From NCBI RefSeq assembly GCF_900120375.1, contig NZ_LT635480.1, positions 682,001 to 746,000 of the forward strand: a stretch of DNA of 64,000 nucleotides. The letters run 5' to 3'. A program made the translations under genes and the position numbers. Below the pieces are notes generated by a model, which worked only from the letters and a program-made list of their open reading frames with translations, was not told the DNA's origin and ran no database searches. Positions 6,803 through 16,088 of the stretch are shown here, piece by piece; positions within the stretch are counted from its first letter, which is position 1, and every line of letters starts with the position of its first letter. Source of the DNA: Ndongobacter massiliensis. GTDB lineage: Bacteria > Bacillota > Clostridia > Tissierellales > Peptoniphilaceae.

Positions 6803-9131
6803 GAAAGCGGGTTTTTGCTTTGGCGTTTCACAAATCGACCAAAAAGTTGAACAGGCGCTGCAGCAGGAGAAAAAGGTGTTTTCCTATGGGGCACTCGTCC
6901 ACAATCCGCGTTATGTTGCCCAACGCGAGCAACAGGGCCTGCGGGTGTTGGAGAATCTGGAAGAAGCAAAAGACCGCCTCGACGCGGACAGCCTTGTCGT
7001 GCTGCGGGCGCATGGCGTGACGAAACAGGAGCGGGACGCACTTCGCGCGACAGGCGCCACGCTGATTGACGGGACCTGCCCGGTACTGCTCGGCATATAC
7101 AAGCTGGGGCGGAAGAAAAATGAGGAGGGTTTCCGCATCGTCATTATCGGAGATCCCTGCCATCCGGAAATCCGTGCGATGAGGAGCTATTTCCGTGAAG
7201 ATACCGCGGTTTTGCATACATTGCCGGAAGCCCGTGCTTTTCGGTCTGAGGTGCCAGTTTTCATTTTGTCGCAGACGACAAATCGTCCGGTCTACTTTGA
7301 AGAAATGGCACGCGAGGTGCTTGCGCACAATGAAGGGCTTTCTCGCAGTACGATCTGTCATGCAACGGCGGAAAGACAGCAGGCCGTTTTGGATTTGCAA
7401 GGAAAAATCGATGCGCTCCTCGTGGTCGGCGGCGAAAATTCCTCCAACACGGAAAAACTTGCTCAAGTGGGGCGCAGTATCACGGAAAATGTGTATAAAA
7501 TTACGGGTTTTGCGGATTTACCTTTGCAAAAACTCCAAAAGTTTAATAGAATAGGGCTAACGGCCGGCGCAAGTACGCCGGACTGGATCATTGAGGAGGT
7601 CGTCACAGGAATGGACAATTTTAGTAGCAAAGATTTCATGGAACAAATCGAGGATAGTTTTGTCAAGATCTATCCCAAAGACATCGTCAAGGGCACGGTG
7701 ATTTCGGTCAAGGATGATGAAGTCTTTGTCGACATTCGTTTTCGCGCAGACGGAATTGTGAAGTCGGATGAGATGACGGATGAAGAAAAAGCGGATACGC
7801 ATGCCGCATTCCATGAAAATGATGAGATCGATGTGTACGTTATCAAGTTGGATGATGGCGAGGGCAACGTCGTTCTCTCAACACGCCGCGTCGAGGGCTT
7901 GCGGAATTGGCAGAAGTTGGTCGAGCACTACGAGGCGAACGAAACCGTTGAGGCTAAGGTCCTCGGAGATAACTCAGGTGGGCTTGTCGTCAGCGTTTTC
8001 GATATTAACGGATTCATGCCGGCTTCCCAGATCACCACGCACTACGTAAAGAACCTGAAAAAATACATCGGGCAGACAATGGAATGCAAAATTATTTCCA
8101 TCGATGAGCGCAAACGTCGCGTCGTCTTGTCTCGCCGTGTTTTGAAAGATGAAGAGCTGGATGCCGTTTGGGAGACCATCGTCCCGGGTGAACGCGTAAA
8201 GGGCAAAGTTGTGCGCATGACGGATTTCGGCGCATTTGTCGATTTAGGCGGCGTGGACGGGTTGATTCACGTTTCCGATATTTCTTGGGAACGCATTGCC
8301 AAGCCCTCGGATGCCTTGGAAGTGGGGCAGGAAGTGGAGCCGGTGGTTCTCAAGGCGAATCGCGAGCGCAATCGCATTTCGTTGGGGTTAAAGCAACTGA
8401 TGCCCAAGCCTTTTGATGTTTTCGTAGAAAACAATAAAAAGGGAGATGTGGTGCAGGGCAAGGTGATGAATCTCTTGGACTTCGGGGCCTTCGTGCGCCT
8501 GAAGGAAGGGGTGGAAGGACTCGTACATGTGTCCCAGATTGCCTCGCATCACGTGGAAAAACCCTCCGATGAATTGAATATGGGCGATGAGATTACGGTG
8601 AAGATTATCGACATTGATGTCGAGCGCCAGCGTATCGCCCTGAGTATTCGCGCTTTGCAGGAACCGGAGGAAGAAAAAGACAAAGAAAAAGAGACGGGAA
8701 GTGCTGAGTTACCGCGTCGTAAGCGCGATGATTCGCGATTTGAGCGCCGCCCGAAGCCGGAGCAGCGCAAAGCAGCTGCGCCGAAACAACCGCGCGAGCG
8801 TCGCGAAACGCACCGCGAGAGTTTCTCCTTTGACAGCGGCGATGACATCGGGACGAATCTCGGTGATCTGATTTCGGCAAAGCTCGGTGCACTGGATCAG
8901 ATGGATCTTCCCGAGGCACCGGAAACACCGGAGGAACCGAAAATCGAAGAGCAAGCGCCTGTTGCGCAGGAAGCGGTTTCGGAGGAAGCACCGTCCGTGG
9001 AAGAACAGCCGGAAGCGCCGGAGGAACCGAAAATCGAAGAGCAAGCGCCTGTTGCGCAGGAAGCGGTTTCGGAGGAAGCGCCGTCCGTGGAAGAACAGCC
9101 GGAAGCGCCAAGCGATTCGGAAGAAGAGTAA
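6783..9131 (+). CDS. ispH-rpsA: IspH-S1 fusion: HMBPP reductase / ribosomal protein S1-like
   Basis: A 782-residue two-part protein. Residues 1-276 are 4-hydroxy-3-methylbut-2-enyl diphosphate reductase, the last step of the MEP isoprenoid pathway. It has the three iron-sulfur cysteines (CKKAGFCFGV, DGTCPVL, STICHATAERQ), the substrate histidine region GDPCHPEI and the closing LTAGASTPDWII. Residues from about 299 hold four S1 RNA-binding domains starting near 299, 386, 469 and 554 (for example VKGKVVRMTDFGAFVDLGGV). A basic linker and a long Glu/Pro-rich acidic tail from about 710 complete it. The same fusion is known in clostridia. ATG 6783 lies within plsC. The tail contains a 90-base tandem duplication, and a ribosome site plus in-frame ATG lie at the junction. 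Confidence 0.95.
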   Translation: MTIVRCKKAGFCFGVSQIDQKVEQALQQEKKVFSYGALVHNPRYVAQREQQGLRVLENLEEAKDRLDADSLVVLRAHGVTKQERDALRATGATLIDGTCPVLLGIYKLGRKKNEEGFRIVIIGDPCHPEIRAMRSYFREDTAVLHTLPEARAFRSEVPVFILSQTTNRPVYFEEMAREVLAHNEGLSRSTICHATAERQQAVLDLQGKIDALLVVGGENSSNTEKLAQVGRSITENVYKITGFADLPLQKLQKFNRIGLTAGASTPDWIIEEVVTGMDNFSSKDFMEQIEDSFVKIYPKDIVKGTVISVKDDEVFVDIRFRADGIVKSDEMTDEEKADTHAAFHENDEIDVYVIKLDDGEGNVVLSTRRVEGLRNWQKLVEHYEANETVEAKVLGDNSGGLVVSVFDINGFMPASQITTHYVKNLKKYIGQTMECKIISIDERKRRVVLSRRVLKDEELDAVWETIVPGERVKGKVVRMTDFGAFVDLGGVDGLIHVSDISWERIAKPSDALEVGQEVEPVVLKANRERNRISLGLKQLMPKPFDVFVENNKKGDVVQGKVMNLLDFGAFVRLKEGVEGLVHVSQIASHHVEKPSDELNMGDEITVKIIDIDVERQRIALSIRALQEPEEEKDKEKETGSAELPRRKRDDSRFERRPKPEQRKAAAPKQPRERRETHRESFSFDSGDDIGTNLGDLISAKLGALDQMDLPEAPETPEEPKIEEQAPVAQEAVSEEAPSVEEQPEAPEEPKIEEQAPVAQEAVSEEAPSVEEQPEAPSDSEEE
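7593..7613 (+). promoter_or_regulatory. Internal ribosome binding site and in-frame ATG at the IspH/S1 junction
   Basis: GAGGAGG at 7593-7599 is followed 11 bases later by ATG at 7611, in frame with the fusion (codon 277). Translation from here would give a 506-residue S1-only protein starting MDNFSSKDFMEQ, much like stand-alone clostridial S1 proteins. The spacing is a little long and the GAGGAGG also encodes Glu-Glu of IspH, so this is suggestive only. Confidence 0.4.
8931..9110 (+). repeat. Two tandem 90-base repeats in the acidic tail of the S1 part
   Basis: Copies at 8931-9020 and 9021-9110 are identical except for a GCA/GCG change (8990 versus 9080) and the final base. Each encodes 30 residues beginning EEPKIEEQAPVAQE. 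Near-identity at synonymous sites indicates a recent duplication and probable length variation between strains. Confidence 0.95.
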
Positions 9132-9137
9132 GATAAG

Positions 9138-9166
9138 GCCTCGGGCAATTGCTCGAGGCTTTTTTT
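9138..9166 (+). terminator. Rho-independent terminator after ispH-rpsA
   Basis: GCCTCGGGC-AATT-GCTCGAGGC forms a nine-pair stem (one G-T pair) followed directly by seven T. It sits between the fusion gene and miaB, so miaB-mutS-mutL may need read-through or its own promoter. Confidence 0.9.
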
Positions 9167-9184
9167 ATCGACGGCGGAGCGGTC

Positions 9185-10513
9185 ATGGAGAAATTGGAAC
9201 AAAAATATTATAAAATCGTCACATACGGTTGTCAGATGAATGAACACGACTCGGAGCGCATTGCCTATTTGCTGGAACAGATGGGATATTGCCCGACGGA
9301 GGACCGGGAAGAGGCGAATATCCTACTGTATAACACCTGCCTGATTCGCGAAAATGCGGAATGGAAAGTCTACGGTCAGCTGGGGGCACTGAAGCATTGG
9401 AAAGAGCAGCACCCGGACAGAATTCTTGCAGTCAGCGGTTGTATGATGCAGACGGGGCCGGCGCGGGACGTGATTCGCAAAAAATACAATCATGTGGATA
9501 TTATCTTTGGCACACGCAACATTGCGAAGCTGCCATTTCTTGTCGACCGCTTTTTGCAAACCGGACAACCGGTCTGTGACATCTCGGATTATCAGGATGA
9601 GCAGAATTTATACGAGCGCAGAGACGCACACTTCGCCTATATCAATATTACAACGGGTTGCAATAATTTCTGCACCTATTGCGTCGTGCCGTATGCGCGC
9701 GGACGAGAAGAGAGTCGCGATGCGGACTCCATTCTTGCGGAAGTGCGCGCGCTGGGACGCCGTGGATATAAAGAAGTCATGCTTTTGGGGCAAAATGTCA
9801 ACTCCTATCGTTGCGGGAATCTGCGCTTTCCCGATCTTTTGCGTCAGGTCAACGAAGTACCGGGCATTGAGCGCATCCGCTTTATGAGTTCGCACCCCAA
9901 AGATCTGTCGGAGGAGCTCATTGCTGCGATGGCGACCTGTGAAAAAGTTGAAAACCACTTTCATCTGCCCTTGCAATCGGGCTCCGATAAAGTGCTGCAC
10001 GATATGAATCGCCATTACGATCGGGCGCGGTACCTCGATTTGGTGAAAAAGCTGCGCAATGCCATGCCGTCCATTGCGCTCAGCACGGATATCATCGTCG
10101 GATTTCCCGGGGAAACGGAGGCGGATCATCGCGAAACCATGGCGCTGTGTCAGGAAGTGGAATTCGACTCGGCATTTACCTTTCTCTATTCGGCGAGGCC
10201 CGGAACGCCGGCGGCGAAGCGCGACGATCCCGTTCCGGAGGAAACGGCATCAAGACGCTTTCAGGAGCTTTTGGACGTCTTGTATCCCATTTTCTTGAAA
10301 AAAAATCAAGCGGATGTGGGCAAACTTTCCCGTGTTCTGGTAGAGTCGGTGAGCAAAAACGATCCGGAAAAACTGACGGGGCGCAATGCGGAGAATAAAC
10401 TGGTACATTTTCCCGGGTCGAAGGAGTGGATCGGGCAAATGGTAGATGTTCGCATTACCGATTGCACTTCTTTTGCCCTTTCAGGGCGCTTGGAGAAACG
10501 AGAACAGGAATGA
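9185..10513 (+). CDS. miaB: tRNA-2-methylthio-N6-dimethylallyladenosine synthase MiaB
   Basis: A radical-SAM methylthiotransferase that adds a methylthio group to i6A37 of tRNAs, working after MiaA, whose gene lies in the same run. The protein has 442 residues. The N-terminal UPF0004 domain has TYGCQMNEHDSE and further cysteines for the auxiliary cluster. The radical-SAM triad CNNFCTYC is at residues 159-166 with VVPYARGREESR, the motif that separates MiaB from RimO. A TRAM domain ends the protein. ATG 9185 follows GGCGGAGCGGTC; a start at 9149 would lie in the upstream terminator and is rejected. The end overlaps mutS in an ATGA. Confidence 0.95.
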   Translation: MEKLEQKYYKIVTYGCQMNEHDSERIAYLLEQMGYCPTEDREEANILLYNTCLIRENAEWKVYGQLGALKHWKEQHPDRILAVSGCMMQTGPARDVIRKKYNHVDIIFGTRNIAKLPFLVDRFLQTGQPVCDISDYQDEQNLYERRDAHFAYINITTGCNNFCTYCVVPYARGREESRDADSILAEVRALGRRGYKEVMLLGQNVNSYRCGNLRFPDLLRQVNEVPGIERIRFMSSHPKDLSEELIAAMATCEKVENHFHLPLQSGSDKVLHDMNRHYDRARYLDLVKKLRNAMPSIALSTDIIVGFPGETEADHRETMALCQEVEFDSAFTFLYSARPGTPAAKRDDPVPEETASRRFQELLDVLYPIFLKKNQADVGKLSRVLVESVSKNDPEKLTGRNAENKLVHFPGSKEWIGQMVDVRITDCTSFALSGRLEKREQE

Positions 10514-13128
10514 AGATCGATCGAAGCCGACTGACGCCGATGATGCAGCACTATCTTTCCATTAAAGATCAACACCCGGACGCGATCATCATGTATCGGT
10601 TGGGCGATTTTTATGAGATGTTTTTCGAGGATGCCAAGCAGGCGTCGCGCATTCTTGAATTGGCGCTCACTTCTAGGGAATGTGGACTGGAGGAACGGGC
10701 ACCCATGTGCGGCGTGCCGCATTATGTATTGGAGTCGTATCTGGCAAAATTGGTCGGCGCCGGTCACAAAGTGGCGGTCGTTGAACAGATGGAAGATCCG
10801 AAAGAAGCGCAGGGACTGGTCAAGCGCAGTGTGACGCGCGTCATTACCCCGGGCACGCTCACAGACGGGGATGTTCTGAAAAAAGAGGAGCACAATTTTT
10901 TGCTGGGGCTTTTTTTCTTTGGCGGCGATCTGGGGCTGTGCTACGCCGATCTTTCCACCGGAGAGATGCGTGCCGGGGAAGAACGCGGCATTGAAAATCC
11001 GTCGCGTACGGTCGCCGATTGGGTGCGCGCGCTGTCACCATCGGAACTCGTTGTCATTAGTGAGGATTTCGACAAATCGCTATGGCGGCGTTTTGAACAA
11101 GAAGGCATTTTTATTACCTACCTTGCGCCCAAGACAGCAGATGTCGCCGCCGCACGGGTCTATCTCCGTTTGTATTTGTCCGCAAAAGCGCTGCAGCCGT
11201 TTCAGCGGCATCGTCTTGCGCTGCTTACCACAGCGACGCTCTTCTCCTATATTTACTCATTCCAGGAAGAACCGCTCGCCCATTTGAATCGTATCGACTG
11301 GATGAATCCGCGACACTATTTGCGCATGAATGCGGCGACGCGCGAAAATTTGGAGTTGCTGCAAAATATACACGACCGCGGCAAAAAGGACAGCCTCCTG
11401 TGGGCTTTAGATCGCACGAAAACGGCGATGGGTTCCCGTCTGTTAAGCACTTGGCTGGAATTTCCGCTTTTGGATCCGGCGACTTTAGATGCGCGGTTGG
11501 ACCGCGTGGAACGCTTGGTCACCGATCCGCTCTTTCGGATGAATGTACGCGAGCAGTTGGACAAAGTCTACGACCTGGAACGGTTGCTCGGAAAGCTGTC
11601 ATACAATCGCGGCAATGCGCGTGATTTATTAGCGTTGGCGCAAGCACTGGCGCCCTTGCCCGCCTTGAAAGAAGCGCTTTTGCAGAGCGGCGATCCGCTT
11701 TTTGCCACAATGAATGAGCGGCTGGATCCCTTGGAGGATCTGCGGGACCCAATCTGTCGCGCCATTCGGGAAGATGCGCCCATCGGATTGACCGAAGGCG
11801 GTCTGATTCAAAGTGGCTATGATGAAGCCTTGGATGCGGTGCGCGGCGGCAGCGATCGGGCGCAGCAGGCGCTGCTTATGTATGAAGCTTCCGAAAGGGA
11901 GCGCACCGGCATCAAAAATTTGCGCATTGTCTATAAGAAAAATGCCGGCTACTTTATTGAGATTACCAATTCCAACGTCGACAAAGTGCCAAAAGAGTAT
12001 CGGCGACGGCAGACGATGAAAAATGCGGAGCGTTATACGACCGATGAGTTAGAGCGACAGGCGGGGCGTATTGCCGGCAATGCGGAAATGATCTGTCGGA
12101 TGGAATATGAAATTTTTCAGTCCTTGCGGGAGCAAGTCGCCGGGCAGTCGCTGCGCATTCAGATGACGGCGCAGGCGCTGGCGGAATTGGATGTCTTGGC
12201 TTCTTTTGCACAGGTGGCATTTGACGAAAAGTACTGTCGACCGCATTTTACAGACGAAGACCGCATTCAAATCCATGACGGGCGCCACCCCGTGGTCGAA
12301 CGAACCCTCCGGGACCCGTTTATTCCGAACGATACGGATCTTGGCGCAGCGGACAGTCGCATTCAGATTATAACGGGTCCGAACATGGCGGGGAAATCGA
12401 CCTATATGCGTCAGGTGGCATTGATTCAGGTGATGGCGCAGGCGGGCTCTTACGTGCCTGCGAATGCCTGTGAACTGCCCATTGTCGATCAGATTTTCAC
12501 GCGCATTGGCGCCAGCGACCATCTGGCGCGCGGCGATTCGACATTCATGGTCGAAATGAAAGAGATGGCGGAAATCCTATCGTCTATGACCAAAAAGAGT
12601 CTGCTGATTCTCGACGAGGTGGGGCGCGGAACGAGCACGAACGATGGACTTTCCATTGCCTACGCGATTTTGGAGTATTTGGCGAAGAAAAAGCCGGCAA
12701 AGACTTTGTTTGCCACACATTATCACGAACTTACCGTGCTGGCGGATCGCTTGCGCAATATTGATAACCGAAAGGTGGATATTGAAGAAGCGGACGGAAA
12801 ACTGCTTTTTCTGCGCAAAGTGGTACCCGGCAAAGCGGACCGCAGCTATGGCATTGAAGTGGCAAGATTGTCGGGCTTGCCGGAAGAAGTGCTGCGTCGC
12901 GCGGATTACTTGTTGCAGAATATCGATCGAGTCAATGATGTCTCCTTTTTAGAGGAAGCGCAGGAGACGGTGGAACGACAACGCGACTTCAGCGACTTTC
13001 AGAAAGATTCCCTGCTTCAGGAACTGCAAAGCTACGAGGTGGAGCGGGTCAGCCCGTTGGAGGCGATGAACGCGCTGCATCATTTCATCGAAGCGGCAAA
13101 AGAATTGTTGGGAAAGGATAACCAATGA
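10510..13128 (+). CDS. mutS: DNA mismatch repair protein MutS
   Basis: Recognises mismatches and recruits MutL. The 872-residue length is standard for MutS1. The mismatch-wedge motif appears as GDFYEMFFEDA near residue 36. Clamp and lever regions follow. The ATPase has Walker A GPNMAGKST (from residue 623) and Walker B LLILDEVGRGTST (about 698), then LFATHYHELT. The C-terminal region before the stop carries the helix-turn-helix part (GLPEEVLRRADYLLQ). ATG 10510 overlaps the miaB stop and follows ACAGGA. Its own stop overlaps mutL in an ATGA, so the two repair proteins are coupled. Confidence 0.97.
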   Translation: MKIDRSRLTPMMQHYLSIKDQHPDAIIMYRLGDFYEMFFEDAKQASRILELALTSRECGLEERAPMCGVPHYVLESYLAKLVGAGHKVAVVEQMEDPKEAQGLVKRSVTRVITPGTLTDGDVLKKEEHNFLLGLFFFGGDLGLCYADLSTGEMRAGEERGIENPSRTVADWVRALSPSELVVISEDFDKSLWRRFEQEGIFITYLAPKTADVAAARVYLRLYLSAKALQPFQRHRLALLTTATLFSYIYSFQEEPLAHLNRIDWMNPRHYLRMNAATRENLELLQNIHDRGKKDSLLWALDRTKTAMGSRLLSTWLEFPLLDPATLDARLDRVERLVTDPLFRMNVREQLDKVYDLERLLGKLSYNRGNARDLLALAQALAPLPALKEALLQSGDPLFATMNERLDPLEDLRDPICRAIREDAPIGLTEGGLIQSGYDEALDAVRGGSDRAQQALLMYEASERERTGIKNLRIVYKKNAGYFIEITNSNVDKVPKEYRRRQTMKNAERYTTDELERQAGRIAGNAEMICRMEYEIFQSLREQVAGQSLRIQMTAQALAELDVLASFAQVAFDEKYCRPHFTDEDRIQIHDGRHPVVERTLRDPFIPNDTDLGAADSRIQIITGPNMAGKSTYMRQVALIQVMAQAGSYVPANACELPIVDQIFTRIGASDHLARGDSTFMVEMKEMAEILSSMTKKSLLILDEVGRGTSTNDGLSIAYAILEYLAKKKPAKTLFATHYHELTVLADRLRNIDNRKVDIEEADGKLLFLRKVVPGKADRSYGIEVARLSGLPEEVLRRADYLLQNIDRVNDVSFLEEAQETVERQRDFSDFQKDSLLQELQSYEVERVSPLEAMNALHHFIEAAKELLGKDNQ

Positions 13129-15128
13129 TACGGCGACTCAGTGAAGATACCATACAGAAAATAGCGGCAGGCGAAGTCATCGAACGACCGGTTTCTGTGG
13201 TAAAAGAACTCGTAGAGAATGCGGTCGATGCCGGCGCGGATGAAATTCGCGTGGAGATCCGAGAGGGTGGGAAAGCGTTGATTCGCGTTTCCGATAATGG
13301 CAGTGGAATTGCGGCGGAGGAATTTCCCCTCGCCTTTGAACGCCATGCGACATCAAAGATCGAGCAATTTGAGGATTTGTATCGCATCCACTCGCTGGGC
13401 TTTCGCGGAGAGGCGCTCGCTTCGATTGTCGCCGTAGCGCGCGTGCGCGCACGTTCCCGGGTTGCAAGAGCCGCCGTCGGCACGCAGCTCTACCTGGAAG
13501 AAAGCCGGATTGTAAAGCACGAAGAAATCGCCATGCCGGTCGGAACGACGATCGAAGTGCAGGATCTTTTTTACAATGTGCCTGTGCGCCGTCGGTTTTT
13601 GAAAAGTGATGCAGTGGAATCTAATCGGATTACGCAACTGCTGTATTCCTTAGCCATCGGAAATCCGAAAATTTCCTTTTCGCTGACGCGGGAGGATCGA
13701 CGTATTTTTCAAACGCAGGCCGCCTATCGTATGGAACAAAACTTACTGCTCCTTTTTGGGCGCGCCTATTATGAAGCGCTGCGCTCCTTTGCGGCGGAGA
13801 AAGAAGCGTATCGCATCCACGGATTTGTCGGCAACAATACCTTTTACCGCGCCAATCGGCAGCTGCAGTTTTTCTTTGTCAACGGGCGCTATATTGAAGA
13901 TGAAACCTTGCGGGACGTTGTCGAACAAAAATATCGTTCTGTGATTCCGAATGGACGGTTTCCGGCGTTTCAGATTTTCATTGAGACAGATCCCTCCCAG
14001 ATCGATATCAATATCCATCCGAATAAGCAAAAGATAAAATTTCACCACCCGGACAGCCTGCTCAATCTTTTGGCGCAGACGGTGGAGCAGACGCTGCGGG
14101 AAGCATCGGATTTGCCTGCCGCCACGTTTTCGGAAGCAAAAGCAAGAAAGCCGTTGTTTGCAGATTTGTCCCGTTCCGGCGGCTATGAAGCCGTCTTGGA
14201 ATCCTATCGCAAGGCGCGGGACGCGGGAAACGGGAAGCGCGCCGGGGAAAGCACCTCTGCGGAAACAAAGGCAGAAAAGGAAAATGAGACGCAGAAACAG
14301 CGGGAAGCGTGGATGCGTCGTATCATGGAAACGCAGCAAATCGAGTTTTCCAAGACGATATCCGAGGCGGACGCATCGTTCTCGGCAGAAGACCTTGTGC
14401 TCATCGAAGACGAAGCAGAGCAGGAAGTCGAAGACAGCGGGGACGCGGAGTACACCGGCGTGCAGGATATATCAAGGACCGTGCTGCCGAGTGCCGATGC
14501 GGACGATGAGGCAGTCACGCCTTCCGCCTCTGCCGCGTTACTGCCGTCCGCTTCCCATTTGCGCTATCTGGGAACCTTGTTTCGCACCTATCTACTTTTG
14601 GAAGAAGCGAGCGCCGATCGCTGCCTATTGGTGGATCAGCATGCCGCACATGAGCGCATCAATTACGAACGCTTTCTGAAACAATTTCGCAACCGCACCG
14701 TCGTTTCGCAGCAGCTGGCGCCCCCGTTGCGCATTGCGTTGACCGCATTGCAGCACACAGCATTGCAGGAACGGGAAAATGTCCTGCGCGCCTGCGGCTT
14801 TGAATTTTCCGGTTTCGGGGAAAAGGAAGTGGCTTTACGCGCCGTTCCTGTGTTGTTTTCGCAGGCGCAGAAGGAGCAGTTGTTTTTAGATCTTCTGGAC
14901 ATCGCAATCGACGATCTCAACGACCTCGATGCCGTTTTGGATCGAGTGGCGACGCGCGCCTGTAAAGCGTCCGTAAAGCAGGGGGACCACCTGCCGGAGC
15001 CGGAGGTATGGGCACTCTATCGCGACCTGCAGCATTGTTCCTATCCGCTGACCTGCCCACACGGCAGACCCACCATCATTTACTGGACAAAGGCGGAGAT
15101 GGAAAAGCTGTTTTTGCGCATGAAGTAG
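13125..15128 (+). CDS. mutL: DNA mismatch repair protein MutL
   Basis: The mismatch-repair mediator, 667 residues. The GHKL ATPase has KELVENAVDAGA (about residues 27-38), DNGSGIAAEE and HSLGFRGEALASI. A long acidic, low-complexity linker spans about residues 365-465. The C-terminal domain carries the metal-dependent nicking motif DQHA-x2-E-x4-E (DQHAAHERINYE, from residue 504) plus ACKASVKQGD and CPHGRPT. It is therefore an endonuclease-type MutL, as in bacteria without MutH. Its start overlaps mutS; miaA follows seven bases after its stop. Confidence 0.97.
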   Translation: MIRRLSEDTIQKIAAGEVIERPVSVVKELVENAVDAGADEIRVEIREGGKALIRVSDNGSGIAAEEFPLAFERHATSKIEQFEDLYRIHSLGFRGEALASIVAVARVRARSRVARAAVGTQLYLEESRIVKHEEIAMPVGTTIEVQDLFYNVPVRRRFLKSDAVESNRITQLLYSLAIGNPKISFSLTREDRRIFQTQAAYRMEQNLLLLFGRAYYEALRSFAAEKEAYRIHGFVGNNTFYRANRQLQFFFVNGRYIEDETLRDVVEQKYRSVIPNGRFPAFQIFIETDPSQIDINIHPNKQKIKFHHPDSLLNLLAQTVEQTLREASDLPAATFSEAKARKPLFADLSRSGGYEAVLESYRKARDAGNGKRAGESTSAETKAEKENETQKQREAWMRRIMETQQIEFSKTISEADASFSAEDLVLIEDEAEQEVEDSGDAEYTGVQDISRTVLPSADADDEAVTPSASAALLPSASHLRYLGTLFRTYLLLEEASADRCLLVDQHAAHERINYERFLKQFRNRTVVSQQLAPPLRIALTALQHTALQERENVLRACGFEFSGFGEKEVALRAVPVLFSQAQKEQLFLDLLDIAIDDLNDLDAVLDRVATRACKASVKQGDHLPEPEVWALYRDLQHCSYPLTCPHGRPTIIYWTKAEMEKLFLRMK

Positions 15129-15135
15129 GAATTCC

Positions 15136-16071
15136 ATGATTTATCTTGTCGGACCGACTGCCGTCGGGAAAACCGCTTTGAGCATACAATTGGCAAAACG
15201 CTACCACGCCGAAATTCTTTCGATGGATTCCATGCAGATTTATCGCGGTATGGATATCGGTACGGCGAAGGCGACTCCAACAGAGCGTGCCACGGTTGTG
15301 CATCATCTATTGGATTTTCAGTCGCCGGATGTCCGTTTTACCGTCCGGGATTATCAGGCTCGGGCGCAGCAGTGCGCAAAAGAGGTGCTCGCGCGCGGCA
15401 AACTCCCGCTGTTTGTGGGCGGAACCGGACTATATTTGCTGGCCCTTACAAAAGATTATCAATTTGGCGACTTCAACGTCGATCCGCAGCTGCGCAGCGA
15501 GTTGCAAGCGGCTTACCAACGGGACGGCGGCACAGCTTTATATATGCAACTGCAAGCGGTAGACCCGCAAACCGCGCGGGGATTGGTTCCTGCGGATCGC
15601 AAAAAAATCATTCGCGCCATGGAAGTGTATTTGCGAACGGGAAAGCCGTTAAGCGCGCATCATGCGCTCGATCAGGCGCGACCGGTGAACGAAAACGCAC
15701 TCGTGCTCGTTCTTACGGATGTGCGAGAGCGCTTGTACGCGCGCATTGATCGTCGTGTGGACGAAATGCTGCAGCAGGGGTTGGTACAGGAAAATCAACG
15801 TCTGTTGCAAGAGGGAATTTCTCCCCATGCGCAGGCGATGCAGGCGATTGGCTACAAGGAGGTGCAATGGTATTTGCGCGGACTGGTCAGCTATGCGGAG
15901 ATGCGCCGACTCATTGCGCAGCACTCCCGAAATTACGCAAAGCGACAGCTTACCTGGTTTCGAAAAGTACCCCATGCGCAGTGGTTTTCCCGAAGTGACT
16001 ACACACAAAGTGAATTGTTTACGGCTTTGTGCGCGTCCATTGACGAATTTCTATTGAAAATAAAAGATTGA
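15136..16071 (+). CDS. miaA: tRNA dimethylallyltransferase MiaA
   Basis: Transfers a dimethylallyl group to A37 of tRNAs reading UNN codons, giving the substrate of MiaB. It has 311 residues. The P-loop is GPTAVGKT (residues 6-13). SMDSMQIYRGMDIGTAK and the DFQSPDVRFTVRDYQ segment follow, and FVGGTGLYLLALTKD completes the active site. The C-terminus has the tRNA-binding KRQLTWFRK. ATG 15136 follows TAGGAATTCC. The dimethylallyl donor derives from the pathway ending in IspH, encoded upstream. Confidence 0.96.
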   Translation: MIYLVGPTAVGKTALSIQLAKRYHAEILSMDSMQIYRGMDIGTAKATPTERATVVHHLLDFQSPDVRFTVRDYQARAQQCAKEVLARGKLPLFVGGTGLYLLALTKDYQFGDFNVDPQLRSELQAAYQRDGGTALYMQLQAVDPQTARGLVPADRKKIIRAMEVYLRTGKPLSAHHALDQARPVNENALVLVLTDVRERLYARIDRRVDEMLQQGLVQENQRLLQEGISPHAQAMQAIGYKEVQWYLRGLVSYAEMRRLIAQHSRNYAKRQLTWFRKVPHAQWFSRSDYTQSELFTALCASIDEFLLKIKD

Positions 16072-16088
16072 AAATAATGAGGAATCTT

